Of a stretch of 64,000 bases of DNA, positions 40,155-52,560 are shown piece by piece. A model generated the notes under the pieces. It was not told where the DNA came from. It was given only the letters and a program-made list of their open reading frames with translations, and did not search any database. The DNA comes from Sapria himalayana (Eukaryota; Streptophyta; Magnoliopsida; Malpighiales; Rafflesiaceae). How positions within the stretch are numbered: the stretch's first letter is position 1; the number at the start of each line of letters is the position of its first letter. Both the position numbers and the translations under genes were made by a program. The DNA is taken from NCBI GenBank assembly GCA_029783825.1, contig JAREIK010002983.1, positions 41,905 through 105,904 of the forward strand, written 5' to 3'.

Positions 40155-40290
40155 ATGGTGGGTCATGGAAGAGGACGTAGAGGTGGTTGGCATGATAATA
40201 ATCAAATATCATTGGTCTTTGATCAGCAAGCCTTCACATAGACTATTCATGCTATGATTGCATCCATTGCTCATGTATATATGTTTTAGC
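40155..40290 (+). pseudogene. Possible Ty3 gag start (right arm)
   Basis: Sense copy of the left-arm feature: MVGHGRGRRGGWHDNNQ, then FDQQAFT and a stop. The segment at 40,176-40,189 also occurs in the junction filler at 43,140-43,153. Confidence 0.45.
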
Positions 40291-40323
40291 TTTCTGATGT
40301 GAAATTCCTGAATTACATGATAT

Positions 40324-40566
40324 TAGAGGTGTTAAACGGGCTGGGCGGCTTGGGCACATTAAATTGATCTAGGAGACAGCCTGATGAGCACGGTTTGAAT
40401 TTTTTTTTAACACTTTGAACCCGACCTTGTGCCTGAGACGAGGTGGCCTAATTATTTTAAATAATTGGCCACGTGGTCGACAGGAATGTTTGCATGGTAT
40501 GACTGTGCAGCACTGTCCTATCTTGAAAAAATGGGCCGTGCCGGCACGGCCCATTTCACACTTCAT
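40324..40566. mobile_element. Palindromic hAT-like remnant (right arm)
   Basis: Inverted copy of 11,422-11,663. It starts TAGAGGTGTTAAACGGGC, and the 28-bp palindrome is at about 40,529-40,556. Confidence 0.55.
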
Positions 40567-40589
40567 ATTATTGACTTCAGGTATATACA

Positions 40590-41058
40590 TGGACTCAAAG
40601 AAGTGTGAGATTATGTGTTGGTAAATACTGAAATTAATCTTTAAGATTTGCAGTTTCTTCAGATTGGCATAATACCACAAGAGATTCCTTGAGGGCTTCT
40701 TTCAATCAGCTATATTATATCTATAATAAAATTAACTCAAAAGGAGATTAAGTTTGAGTGGAATGACTAATGCAAGAAGACATTCCAAATATTAAAGAAA
40801 AGACTTAGTTCGACTCCTATTTTGATAGTTTCAGAGAGGAGATAAATGTAAATATTATATTGTGATATCTCTAAGGGTAGACTTGAGAGTATGTTAATAT
40901 TGTCTGAGAGGGTAGTAACTTATGGTTCTCTGTAGTTAATGAATTATGAGCAGATTTATTGCACATATAATATAGAATTAACAATCTTTATCTTTACATC
41001 GAAGATATGATATCATTATTTATATATTAATTTGTTTGAGGTGTTCTCATATTTTAAT
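40590..41058 (+). pseudogene. Ty3/gypsy RT-RNase H fragment (right arm)
   Basis: Sense-strand copy of the fragment at 10,928-11,398. KFEWND begins at 40,750, and the YCDISK and YNIELTIF blocks follow. Stops occur at the same sites as in the left arm. Confidence 0.85.
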
Positions 41059-41114
41059 AATCTAAAATTTAATAATAATGATATCATTGTATAATAAAAA
41101 TTTAGTAATACAAT

Positions 41115-43118
41115 TTCAAAGGTTATAACCTTTGAAAATAAGATAATTTTTAAAATTTTTTGAAATGTGAATACCATGTATAATTATATTAATCATACTG
41201 ATTATATATCATATAAATTCAATATAAACAATTTTAATGATAGAAATTATAATAATGATCAAAAATAGAATTAATAAGCTATTTATAAAATTATAAATTT
41301 TAATCAAAATATATTTACATGATGCAAAATAATTCAAAATCAAATCAAAATATAATACTAAATAATAATATTTAATTTTTAAATTTTTTCTTTTTATAAG
41401 CTTATATTTTTTTAAAAAAAATCAATTATTTAAATAATATTTGTCTCGCTCAAAATTTATTTTGTTATTAATTTTTGTAAAAAATTAAACTATAAATAAT
41501 TAAATTGAATATTTAAAATTATTATAAATACACATAAAAATGAGATTTATTATTCATTAAGTAGTATATAGATGTTAAAGGATTTATGTATTTAGGGGTT
41601 TCGGGGTTTATGAGCTTACTGATTTAAGTAAGCAGGCATTTAAAGGTCGATAGTCTTTATTTAAAAAATGAAATAACAAAAAAATTATATTTATTATTTT
41701 TTATCATATTTTGAAGGTTATAACCATTGAAAATATAATAATTTTTAAATTTTTTTTTAAAAGTGAATACAATATTTATTTATTATAATCATAATAATTA
41801 TATATAATATAAATTCAATATAATTGATTTTATTGATAGATATTCTAATAAATCTAAAAAAATAAATTAAAAATCTATAATGAATTTGATTCATATTATT
41901 TAAAATATAATATGAAACCCTAAAATGATTTAAAAGAAAAGGAAAATGTATTACTAAATAATAATTATTTAATTTGAAAATTTTTTTTCTTTTAAAAAGT
42001 TTATCTATACTTTTTTTAAAAAATAATTTATATAAATTATATCTATCTAACTCATAATTTATTTTGTAATTAATATTTATATAAAAATAAACAAATGACT
42101 AATTAAAATGAATATTTTAAATAATAATGAAAACAAAAATATTGAGATTTATTATTTATTATTTTGGGAATACTGGTTTAATTTAAATTAGATCTGTCCA
42201 CTGAAAATTTAATTTGTAATTAATATTTCTATAAAAATAAACTGATAAATAATAAAAATAAAAATTAAAAATTATACTGAATACAAATTTAAGTGATATT
42301 TATGATTTATTATTAATGTATACTAGTTTAATAGTTTAAGTATTTAGAGGTTTTGTCATTTAGGTGTTTAGTGATTTAAGTTTTTAGGCACTTAGTGGTT
42401 TATAGGTATTATTTAAACAATAAAATAACAAAAAAATATTGTAATTTTTTCTCATTTTCATAGGTTATAACCTTTGAAAATATAATAATATTTAAAATTT
42501 TTGAAATGTGAATATAATCTTTAGTTATATTAATATTAATAATTATATATCATATAAATTCAATATAAACAATTTTATTGATAGATATATTAATAATGAT
42601 CAATAATTAAATTAATAAACTATTAATAATAAGATAGAGATTAATTAATAAACTATTGATAGATATTATAGTTATCTTTTATTATATAGGTTATATAGGT
42701 TTAATGCTTTCAGTATTTAGGGGGTTTTGGGGTTTAGGAGTCTATAGATTTAAATGTTTAGGTATTTAGTGGTATATAAGTTTTATTTAAATAATAAAAT
42801 TATAAAAAAAATTATTTTTGTGATTTTTTATCATTTTTGAAGGTTATACCCTTTGAAAATATATTAATTTTTTAATTTTTTTTCAAAAGTAAATATAATA
42901 TTTAGTTATAAATTATTAAAATAAATTATTACAATTATTATCTATATAATAATTTTTTGTTTTTAAATTTTTACTTCTTTTTATAAGCTTATATATATTT
43001 TTTTGATTAAAAATAAATTATTAAAATTATATTTGTCACACTCATTATTTATTTTGTAATTAACATTTCTAAAAATATAAACTAATAAATAATTAAAATG
43101 AATAGTTTAAAGTATAAT
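41115..43118. repeat. Inverted end of the satellite array
   Basis: Reverse complement of 8,874-10,873, including the deleted first subunit. It shows that the satellite was carried into the inverted arm and stops abruptly at 43,118. Confidence 0.92.
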
Positions 43119-43231
43119 CAAATATATGCGTATTCAATGCGTAGAGGTGGTTGAACACTCATTATTTTAAAACATATAATGATGTTTGAACACTCATTAT
43201 TTTATATTTGATTATTATCTTTCTACCTATC
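43119..43231. other. Junction filler between inverted arm and direct copy
   Basis: 113 bp matching neither flank. It contains CGTATTCAATGCGT (43,129-43,142), identical to 43,246-43,259; CGTAGAGGTGGTTG (43,140-43,153), identical to 40,176-40,189; and two copies of TTGAACACTCATTATTTTA (43,151 and 43,186). A patchwork of short local copies is typical of template-switching repair. Confidence 0.7.
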
Positions 43232-43311
43232 TGGCATATCGAACACGTATTCAATGCGTGTCCGTACTGTATCAATTTGTCCACGTGTCGGACATGACTG
43301 TATTATGGCTA

Positions 43312-43603
43312 TAAGGGTGCACCCTATTTTACATATATATTTTTAAAAATATAATCAAATATATTAATCCAAAAATACCCTTACATATCCTCACTCACCT
43401 ATTGCACATCGGCCCTTGACCCTCTTCCTGTAGCTCATCGAGGAGCTCGACGGAGAGCTCCTAGAGCTCAGAGAGGAGCTCAATAAAGTTCTATCAAGAG
43501 CTCCATGGATTCAACGAGCTCCCGTCGAGCTCCACGAACTGGTCAAGTTCCATGCAGCTCATCGAGTTCCTAGTTGAGCTTCTGAAGCTCAATAGATAGC
43601 AAT
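43312..43603. mobile_element. MULE-like GAGCTC-rich fragment (direct copy)
   Basis: Counterpart of 13,703-13,995, with scattered changes. It starts TAAGGGTGCACCC. Confidence 0.45.
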
Positions 43604-44639
43604 CTGCACGGATGCATGCATGTGGAGAGCTTCGTACCTCATGGAAGGTGCATGCCTTTTTTACTATTCATGCACCTGCATGAATGAACCTTGCCCAGAC
43701 CAAAGCAAGGCCCCATGTCTACACCTGAACCTAAGCACGCATTTCATAACTATGATATCGACATCAAGAAAAAGTCATGAAATAAATAAAATCACAAATT
43801 TATGACAAAATCATAATATTTTGATATGTTGGAACCCTAAGGTCACCTGATATTCAAGCATCACAACATAATTTTATGTTTTTATATTGTTAAAAGAATT
43901 CTTTTAGATTTATACTGAAGTTTGAGTCACTCCTAACAATATGTTTCTGACTATTATGAGTTGTTTTCATCTTTTTAGAATCCAGAAGTCATTTAATTTA
44001 ATTCAAATCTGTCCAATTTTTATAGCTTCACACATACACAACACAGATTGAGTACCCAGGTATGCTATCATCGAATCATGGCAGGTTGACCTAGGACAAC
44101 ACAAAGGACTGCCTTCCTCAGCCGTGCATGTCAGGTTTGGCTGGTAGTGGCACTGGCCAATCAGCTAGTGGCCTTGGCCAGTTATCAAGTGGCCTTGGTT
44201 AGTGCTAGTGAGCAGGGCAGTGCCAGTGCACCTACACATCAACCAGCATAGCAACCAGCCACTCCACCCTAGTGGCTTTTGACAATGCCAGTGCACCTAG
44301 CAGTAAGTAAAATTTTACAGCCAATGACCATTGCCTGTCAAACATGGTGACATCTGCCATGGACACTGATTTTATCAAATAAAGTTGATCTTTAAAATAA
44401 AATTTTAATTTTTAAAAAATTTAAATATAAAAAATAAATTATATTTTTCTATAAATAAAAATGTATATTAAGTCATAGCTCAATAAAAAATCATCATTTT
44501 TATTATTTCGATTTAATCACGATATCAAAAATAATAACAAATTATAAATTTATAAAATCACAACATTACATTGACAATGAATAGTCATCATCAACAATAC
44601 GCATGTGAATTCTCTAATATTTACAATCAATATGTATAT

Positions 44640-46773
44640 GTATGGTTCGCATCACATCATTGCGTCTACATTTCATAGTTATAGCAATAACCTCCATATC
44701 CTCGATATCATGTAAGATATCATCTACTAGCAGCTCTTTTGCTTGATCTTGAATGCATTTCTTTGAATGCTCTCAATCATTTAAGCATAACAATACTTTT
44801 ATGATATCTGATAATAGTTTTAATCTTCTATCTAAAATAAAATTCACAGTCATAGAAATTATAAATTTTAATATTACAATAGATACTCAAGAAGTTAGTA
44901 TAGTAAATCATGTATCATCTTAAATAATAAAAAATAAATAAATTCGTATGATTTCACCAACTTAATATATATAAATTTTTACTATTACAATGAGATAGCA
45001 TAAAATAGTAATCAATATCTTAGTACTAAAATAACTAGCTCATATTTAATAAATTATTCTATTATTTGCTCCTTTAGGAGCAAATCCATATTTAATATTT
45101 GAATACATTGTTTATGTCCATATTTAATATTTAATATTTAATAAATTATAGGAATTGGATGACAATATAATCATATTTGAATATATTGTTCATGTCCGTA
45201 TTCAAAGACCTGCCAAAAATATCATATTTAATATCATAATATTTAAAAATTTTATCTAAGTATTCATTAACCAAACCAATTGACTATTCTAATTGATTGA
45301 TGTAAGTAAATATATATTTTTTAATATTTTTTTTACTACTTTCACATTATTCCTAAAATCCATACAGGCAATTAAGCAATAAAAATATAGAATGAAGAAC
45401 TATTATTTTTATTTTTAACTACTTAATTTTTATCTCAATAACTATGATATTAAAATTAGGATGTTACCAATATCTGTTAAACATACTATTAATATTACAT
45501 ATGTATCAAAATATAAGTGCAATGTATGTGATAACAATATACACAAACAAATACATATTCATCATATAATAGAAAAACTTTAAAATTAAAAAAAAAATTA
45601 TATGTCTCAATTTGAATCGTCAATAATAAGTTTGTCACTTTTAGGCCCATTGACAAACATTGATAAGCTATCACATATTGAAAGCTACCACATGAATATA
45701 ATAATAAGTAGATAATTCCAATAATATAGATTAATTATGTGACACAAATATCTAATAATAAAAAAATCAATAAAGGACCCTTCTTTGATGGTTCTCAAAA
45801 GCTTATTAATCATAATACTATTATTTGAAATATTATTACTTATAATACTAAAAATTTTATCTTTAATATAATATTTACTCATAATCCTCATTAGGTACTC
45901 ATATATTTCACAAAGTTTTCAAAAGATAAAAATTTCAGAAAATAATACATTTTTTTTATTTAATTTTTACTTAGAATCAACATAATGAGTAACGACATAT
46001 GAGAATGAAGTATTATCATGACAAGTCTAAATGTCAGATATCAAAAAGATCACTTCATTATATTTCTTATGTTTAATAATTATTAATTACTAATTATTTT
46101 TTTAATTTAAAATATTTTATTCTTACTAATAGATTTAAAAATTCTATGATAAACAGACTGAAAATATATTTACATAATATAAACTAGTCTAGAATCCTCA
46201 ACAAATATATTCAGAAGATTCATGCTAATAATCAATTATTCTATAATTTGTATTCCTAACTCATTACAATAAATGAAAGGGATTAATTAACCTAAAATTG
46301 ATCCGACTTCAAAGACATCATTACTAAGTTGAGTTTGCCTGAAACTCAAAATATTATAATTTTTGGTATATTAATTGACATATCTTTTAAGATATCAATA
46401 TCACTAGTATTTAAACCTATATGTATTTTTTTATAAAATATATATTGTAATAAATCTTCTTTGACACTCAAAATTTTGATTGAAGTTCGCATATTTTTAA
46501 ATTTTTTATGAGCATTAGTCAAGACAAGGAAAAAATATATAATTTCAATTCAGACATTTCAGTTTTATTATCCATGTTTATATTTAATTTATTTTTATAA
46601 TATTTATTATTTATTATTTTTTAATCTAGAAAACTGGATTTAAAGTAATATTTTATTAATTATGTTAAAGATTTAAAATATATCTATATTACTGAAGTTC
46701 AACGAAGGGTATACCTTGACTTTATAGTTGTTTTTTTAAAATGTGTTCATGAACATTTCATGGCGACGTGTCT
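44640..46773 (-). pseudogene. hAT0 transposase remnant (direct copy)
   Basis: Counterpart of 15,040-17,188, with the SNNISNNSIMINKLL block at 45,790-45,840. Its 5' end piece is at 50,176-50,342, after the nested hAT1. Confidence 0.78.
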
Positions 46774-46781
46774 AGCACAGC

Positions 46782-49700
46782 TAGAGGTGTCAAGTGGGCC
46801 GGGCAACCAAGGCTCGGCCCGAGGCAGGGCTAGATTGTGCCATACCTAGGCCCATGCCGGGCTGGCTCTCAATAGGGTTCATGTAGTGTCGTGCTGAGCT
46901 CACCCGACCTCGTGACAGGCCAGGCATGACCCGGTTGCCTAACCCGAAGGCACGATTCATCGGCATGACCCAAACCATTACCCAGATCTCGAGCTAGTTT
47001 TTGACCGAGGCATGGCCTGACCACCTAAACGTTGGACTAGCCTGAGCCCAAAAGCAAAGCTTCTAGAACCATTGGGTCAAACCAACCCAATGGTCAAAAA
47101 AATTCAAAAAAAAATATTTTTCAGCCATTGGATTCAGACCAAAAGGCAAGGGGTAGTAATCCGATGGATGTCAGGATTCTGCCCAAAATTAAATTAAAAA
47201 AAATTTATAAATAATTTTTAAAAAAAAATTATTTTTTTGAAATCTATATATATACCTCCTCTCATTTTCAAATATATATCCTATTTCTAATCCATTATAT
47301 CATTCTCTCTTTCTCATTTTCTCTTTCTTTCTCTCTCCTATTAGAATTTGAGTGCAGACTACGGTCTGGAAGTCAGTTATCAGACAACACACATCGTCAA
47401 GTAGACATGATTTTATGTTTTACGAGTTTTATTTTTAAAATTTTGTTTAATTTTTTTAAATCTAGTTAATAGTTTAATATAAATTAATATTTAATTTAAA
47501 AAACATAATTTAGAATATAATTAATAAAATAAAAAAAAAATTAAAAATGATAAATAATAATTTTAATGACGATAGCAAAATTAACATTAACGTAAATATT
47601 TAAATATTTTAATATGGATAATAATAATCCTATGAAAATGTACGAAACCAACAAAACTTTATTTTTTCTCGTGATATTGACCCAAATATCTAAAAAATAA
47701 AAAACTAAAAAAAAGTTAGACTCACTTTAATATTATACAAAATAAAAATATTAGGAATACCGATAAAAAATTAGCACAATACTAATATTATAAAAAAATA
47801 TTAACTTATAAAAATTTATGTATGATATGACACTTTAAGAGACATGCCAAATAATACACCAAAAAGCATGGTATATTAAATTTGATCCTCTTAATATACC
47901 ACAATGAGTTAGGGATAAAAAATATGGTCAAACTAATTATCACGATAAGTCATCTGATTTAATTTTTAGAGAATTCAAGTATAGTCAGTATCATGCAGGC
48001 TTATTTTTAGCCTGCATATTATAGAATTCCTATGTCCACATCTAGGAATGACATACTAAAATACAAAAACTTAAAAAAAATAATTAATGAATTTAGAGAA
48101 TATAGAGATGTGATATTCGTGACGTCTGATATCTGGACTAGTCACAATGATACATTTTATGCATGCCTCAATACCCACTATATAGATTCTAAATAAATAC
48201 TAAATAAAAAATTATTAAGATTCTTGGAGATATTACACACTCATAATAGTCAGGTCTTTATTAGTGCATGATAAGAATCTTTAGAGAATATAATATTTTA
48301 AATAAAAAATATAGCATCATATTCTATAACACATCTAACAAAAGAATAGTTATTAACATGTTTGTTATGAATATTAGTGATAGATAATTAGAAAAAAATG
48401 TTCATGTTAAATGCATGTGTCGCATCATTAACATTATAGGACAATTGGGAATGAAAATTGTTTTTCAAACTTTAGAAAATATACATAACTCACTAAAATT
48501 TCTTTATATATCTCGAAGATAACAAGAGTTTAGTAGTCTCTATTTGTCTACGGGTCTAAAAAAAAATTTCAATCGATTGTAAGACATCATTGCAATTACA
48601 TATACCTTATGTTGAAGTCATGTATTGGATACAAATATATGATATCTGATTGTGTCAATAGTAAAAATGATGAATTTATTATTTATGACACTGACTGGGC
48701 TATAAAAATTTTATTTATAAAATTCCTAGAGATTTTTTATAACACAACAAACATTTGTTCATCAATTTATACTCTCGCAACTTGAATTATACTTAGGTAC
48801 ATATGCAATATTAGTAGAAAACGTAAAAAATTTAGAAATGACCCAATATTCTGTGACATGGCTTTTGAGATGGAAACCAAGTATAAAATGTTAGTCCATT
48901 ATTTCATTTCTTTATTGTTTGACTGCCTACATAAACCTTAGGGTTAAGGTAGAAAGTGTAAAAAAAATTTTGACATATATATCTTAGTGCATGAACCAAG
49001 AACAACAACTTGAAAGGATCATTCACGAGAAATTAATTAAGCTATTTACATACTATGATAATAAATATGATGAAGGTAGTAGTAGTCAGGCTCTGAGTAT
49101 GGATATAGATATCATATTCAGATTTGATGTCTTCTCTATTAATTTAGAGAGGTAGAAATCACAAGTTAAACCGTCAAATAAGAGCGAGCTATCTCGGTAC
49201 CTATATACCGATTGTTGCTTAATCCTATTACATATCGAAAATAAGTACATTGATATTTTAAAATAGTAGAAATCATATGAGTCCACCTATACCATACAAT
49301 CTAAGATGATACGAGATCTATTGACTCCCACGGTATAGAGTGTAGCATCAAAGTCTACATTTTTTATCGTAATAAACATAATTTTAGATTGGAGATCAAG
49401 ATTATGGCTAGATATTGGTGAGGCATTAGCATACATGAAGGATTGAAAGAATTAAAACTTAAACATCCATTATCATGTTGTAACTACAGTAAGAGAAACA
49501 TAATTAGTGACTGATGATCATAAGACTTTGATGATGACTGAGATTAAACCTATTGCCTACGGCCTACCACTAGTTATAGCATCATATGCTTATGGGATTA
49601 ATTATTTTTGAATTGTCTATTAATTTGTCATTTGAGCTTGTTTCTTTCATTGTTATTTTGTTTTTTATTTATTCATACACTTACGTGATTAATATCTATA

Positions 49701-50167
49701 AGTTTATCTTTGATGTATTATTTTTTATCTTTTGAGCTTGTTTTGTTATTTTATAATTTGTACATGTATTACGTTACGAAAATGAAACATTAAAATTTAT
49801 AATATTTATATCCAATTATTTTTTTGAATTGTGAGTTATGATTTATAATTATAATTTTATTTTTTTGTTATATAAATTTATTGTAATAATTCATTAATTT
49901 AATATTAAAATTTAAAATAAATTTGAAGTTAGGGATTACCCAATCTGAATGGGCTGAAACAACACGTCCTGACACATCCCGGCACCAACCGGCACGAAAC
50001 CTACTAAGCCCAGCACGAACCAACCCAAATCTAGCAAACTCGATCCGATCAGGTCATGCCAAGCCTGCCCACTGTAAGTCGTGTCGTGCCAGGCACGACA
50101 CGATGGGCCAAGTGGGCCACCAAAAAACAAACTGTGCCAAATCAACACAACCCATTTGACACCTCTA
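46782..50167 (+). mobile_element. hAT1, direct copy, 3,386 bp with perfect TSD
   Basis: Ends TAGAGGTGTCAAGTGGGCC and CCCATTTGACACCTCTA, flanked by AGCACAGC at 46,774-46,781 and 50,168-50,175. The identical insertion point shows it was inherited through duplication, not inserted again. Confidence 0.95.
47890..49400 (+). pseudogene. hAT1 transposase remnant (direct copy), first catalytic Asp retained
   Basis: Reads VTSDIWTSHNDTFYACL, with the Asp codon at 48,128-48,130 intact, unlike both inverted arms (Asn). The FYNTSN block and the VASKS block still carry Tyr and Lys in place of the catalytic Asp and Glu, so the protein would be inactive anyway. Other stops and frameshifts are present. Confidence 0.87.
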
Positions 50168-50175
50168 AGCACAGC

Positions 50176-50342
50176 ACAAGACCCATGCATCCCCAACATG
50201 ACACAACACGAGCCATTCTACCAACTAACACGAATTAAATCCAAGCATGATTCTAGACATCGTCATGTCAAGCCCAACCCAACTAAATTGTGTCATGCCA
50301 CAAGTCATGGCTGGACTACTCGTACACCACTTGACACCCTTA
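50176..50342 (-). mobile_element. hAT0 5' end fragment (direct copy)
   Basis: Counterpart of 20,586-20,752, ending CCACTTGACACCCTTA. Confidence 0.63.
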
Positions 50343-50699
50343 AAAATTAAGCCAGATATAAGTTATAAATTACAAAAGATATTGTATAATTTAAAATAAT
50401 CACAGATAGACTAATTTGCAATGTTTTTACAAACAATCACCAAAAAGTTAGTTTGTGAAATTTTTACAAATAATCATCTCATTTAGGTTATATAAATATA
50501 TTACTAATTTTTTTATTCATCAATAAATATCCCGATAAAATAGAAATTTTACTAATTGTCTATCTGAATAATATTCTATTTAAAAAAACTATTAAATTGA
50601 AGATTACTCAACTCAAAAAATATTTTCAATTATAATTTCAAATAAATAATATAGAGCCTCAAATATTTTTTTTCATACAAAATATTTTTCATATGAGAT

Positions 50700-50945
50700 T
50701 AGAGGTGTCAACCGGGCCGGCCCAGCACGAGGCACGGCACTGTTCAGCCGTGCCTGGGCAGGCTCAGCACGGAAAAATTCCATGCCCGGGCCCGTGCCCG
50801 TGCCGTGCCTGACCCGGCACGGTTCGGGCCGGGGCATGGCACACCAGCACGGGTTTGTCCCATACCTGGTGCCCCGTGAGCCCGACCCCATGATGCCCCT
50901 CCCACAAAAAAAGACCGCGGGTCGGATCTGATCCGACCCGACCCG
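50700..50945. mobile_element. hAT MITE, right-truncated (direct copy)
   Basis: Begins TAGAGGTGTCAACCGGGCC after the target-site copy TATGAGAT (50,692-50,699). It ends inside the hairpin at CCGACCCGGGG, and the flank resumes at CTGAGATATTATC. About 140 bp, including the right terminal repeat and part of its duplication, are deleted relative to 21,110-21,494. Confidence 0.88.
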
Positions 50946-50961
50946 GGGTATTTCTGAGATA

Positions 50962-51693
50962 TTATCTTATCATAGAAAAAATATATAATTAATACTCTTG
51001 TATGGATTGATATTTTGAATTATGCTATAGCAGATACTAATATTAATCTATGTACTAACTTCACTTCTAATGTAACCCATCTATTTGGCTCAAATACTTA
51101 TAATATAAAATGATAAACGATTAATTATCTAACTATAACTAAATAAAATATAAAATACATAGTTAGTATAATTAATTATTTCTGAGATTCTCATTAGCAT
51201 GTTCACCTTGAAGCAACTTTTTGCATACTGAAATAAATAATTAATTTTTAGGATTTGAAATATTTTCAAGAATCATGGATAATTAACAGTCAACAAAATA
51301 TTCGAATTCACGTTGTACACTAATAAATAAAGACTTATAATTAATTTTTATATTTTTCTTAAAAATAATATTCTCTTAAAAAATAAATATACAATAATTT
51401 TGAGATCTAATACTAAGATAGAATTTATAGTGATGACAACAATTACTTTTGAGAAACTTTAGATGAGATATATACTCGCAAATATCATTCTCCCCCCCAC
51501 TATTCTTTATAGTGACAATCAAGCAGCAATGCATATGTCTCAAAACTAATATTTTATGAATAAATAAAAACATATAAATATAATTCTTCCCAAAGAAGAA
51601 GATTCATGACGAGTCCAATACAATAATATACATTCAGATATCAAAAAAAGTAATGGATATCTTCACAAAGGTCTTGAAAATGTCATGTCTTAT
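50962..51693 (+). pseudogene. Ty1/copia RT/RNase H remnant (direct copy)
   Basis: Counterpart of 21,503-22,235, with the ILYSDNQAAMHMSQN motif at about 51,502-51,546 and the same class of stops. Confidence 0.8.
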
Positions 51694-51940
51694 CTTATCT
51701 TTCTCGCCTCCAAGTAAATATTATGGACATGTGCACATTAACTTTAAAGAAAATATTATAATTTTCTTATTATTTTTTTTTATTTTTTATATTTGTGTTG
51801 GGATCACTTGACATATGAATTATCTCAATCATTTTTTTGCATTATATGAGGAAATTTGATATTATCTTAATCTATGAATTACCTCTCTCCTCCCAGTGAA
51901 CCACTCTCAGTGTTATTACATTTCTAGTATTATGTTGTCT

Positions 51941-52136
51941 TGACAACCAAGTTCCAGTGGACTTGGTTGAAGTAGTAGGGAAGGAATTCCATGAGTTCAA
52001 AACTCAAGTACAATAATCACCCAAGTTCCAATTTACTTAGGAGGGGTTCAATGGGTGGGTCATCTACCTATCTAAGTATTCGAGATGCTTAAACTAGCTT
52101 TATGATACATATAATTATTAAAAAAAAGATATTAAA
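51941..52136 (+). mobile_element. Candidate SINE (direct copy)
   Basis: Counterpart of 22,485-22,680; A- and B-box-like words are conserved. Confidence 0.35.
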
Positions 52137-52340
52137 ACACACTAAGAAGGGATGATATAATAGTACATCATATAAAATAAGATAATTAAAAATATATATA
52201 TACATTTAATAAAAATTGACAAAAGAGGAATTCAAAACAAGTTGTGGGAAGATACAATTATCTTCAAAAATTATTTAATTAAAAATGTCTTCTTTGCTCT
52301 CTATGAAGAAATACATGTTCATGTCTTATACCTAGAAGAA

Positions 52341-52560
52341 CAAATTTTTAGCTAACCACGAGTATTCAAGTGCAATTATTTCGTACATGATGTTTCTCCT
52401 ATATGTATGAAAAAGATACCAAAACAATTAGGTACGTAATTATTAACTATTTTAGCACTTAGAAAGGATATAAAGGTTACTCAAAATAAATAGCATAATT
52501 ATTAATATTGATATTATATTCTTTGAGAAAAAATATTTTTTAAAATTTTAAATTAGACTA
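52341..52560 (+). pseudogene. Ty1/copia integrase C-terminal remnant (direct copy)
   Basis: Counterpart of 22,885-23,100; PRVFKCNYFVHDVSP is conserved. Confidence 0.72.

Larger units (their letters stand above)
31409..43118. repeat. Right arm of the inverted duplication
   Basis: Reverse-complement copy of 8,874-20,578. The inner edge coincides with the terminal TA of hAT1: homology stops within one or two bases of the element end, and the left-arm flank AGCACAGC is absent here. The outer edge lies in satellite sequence at GTATAAT (43,112-43,118), followed by unrelated filler. Confidence 0.95.
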
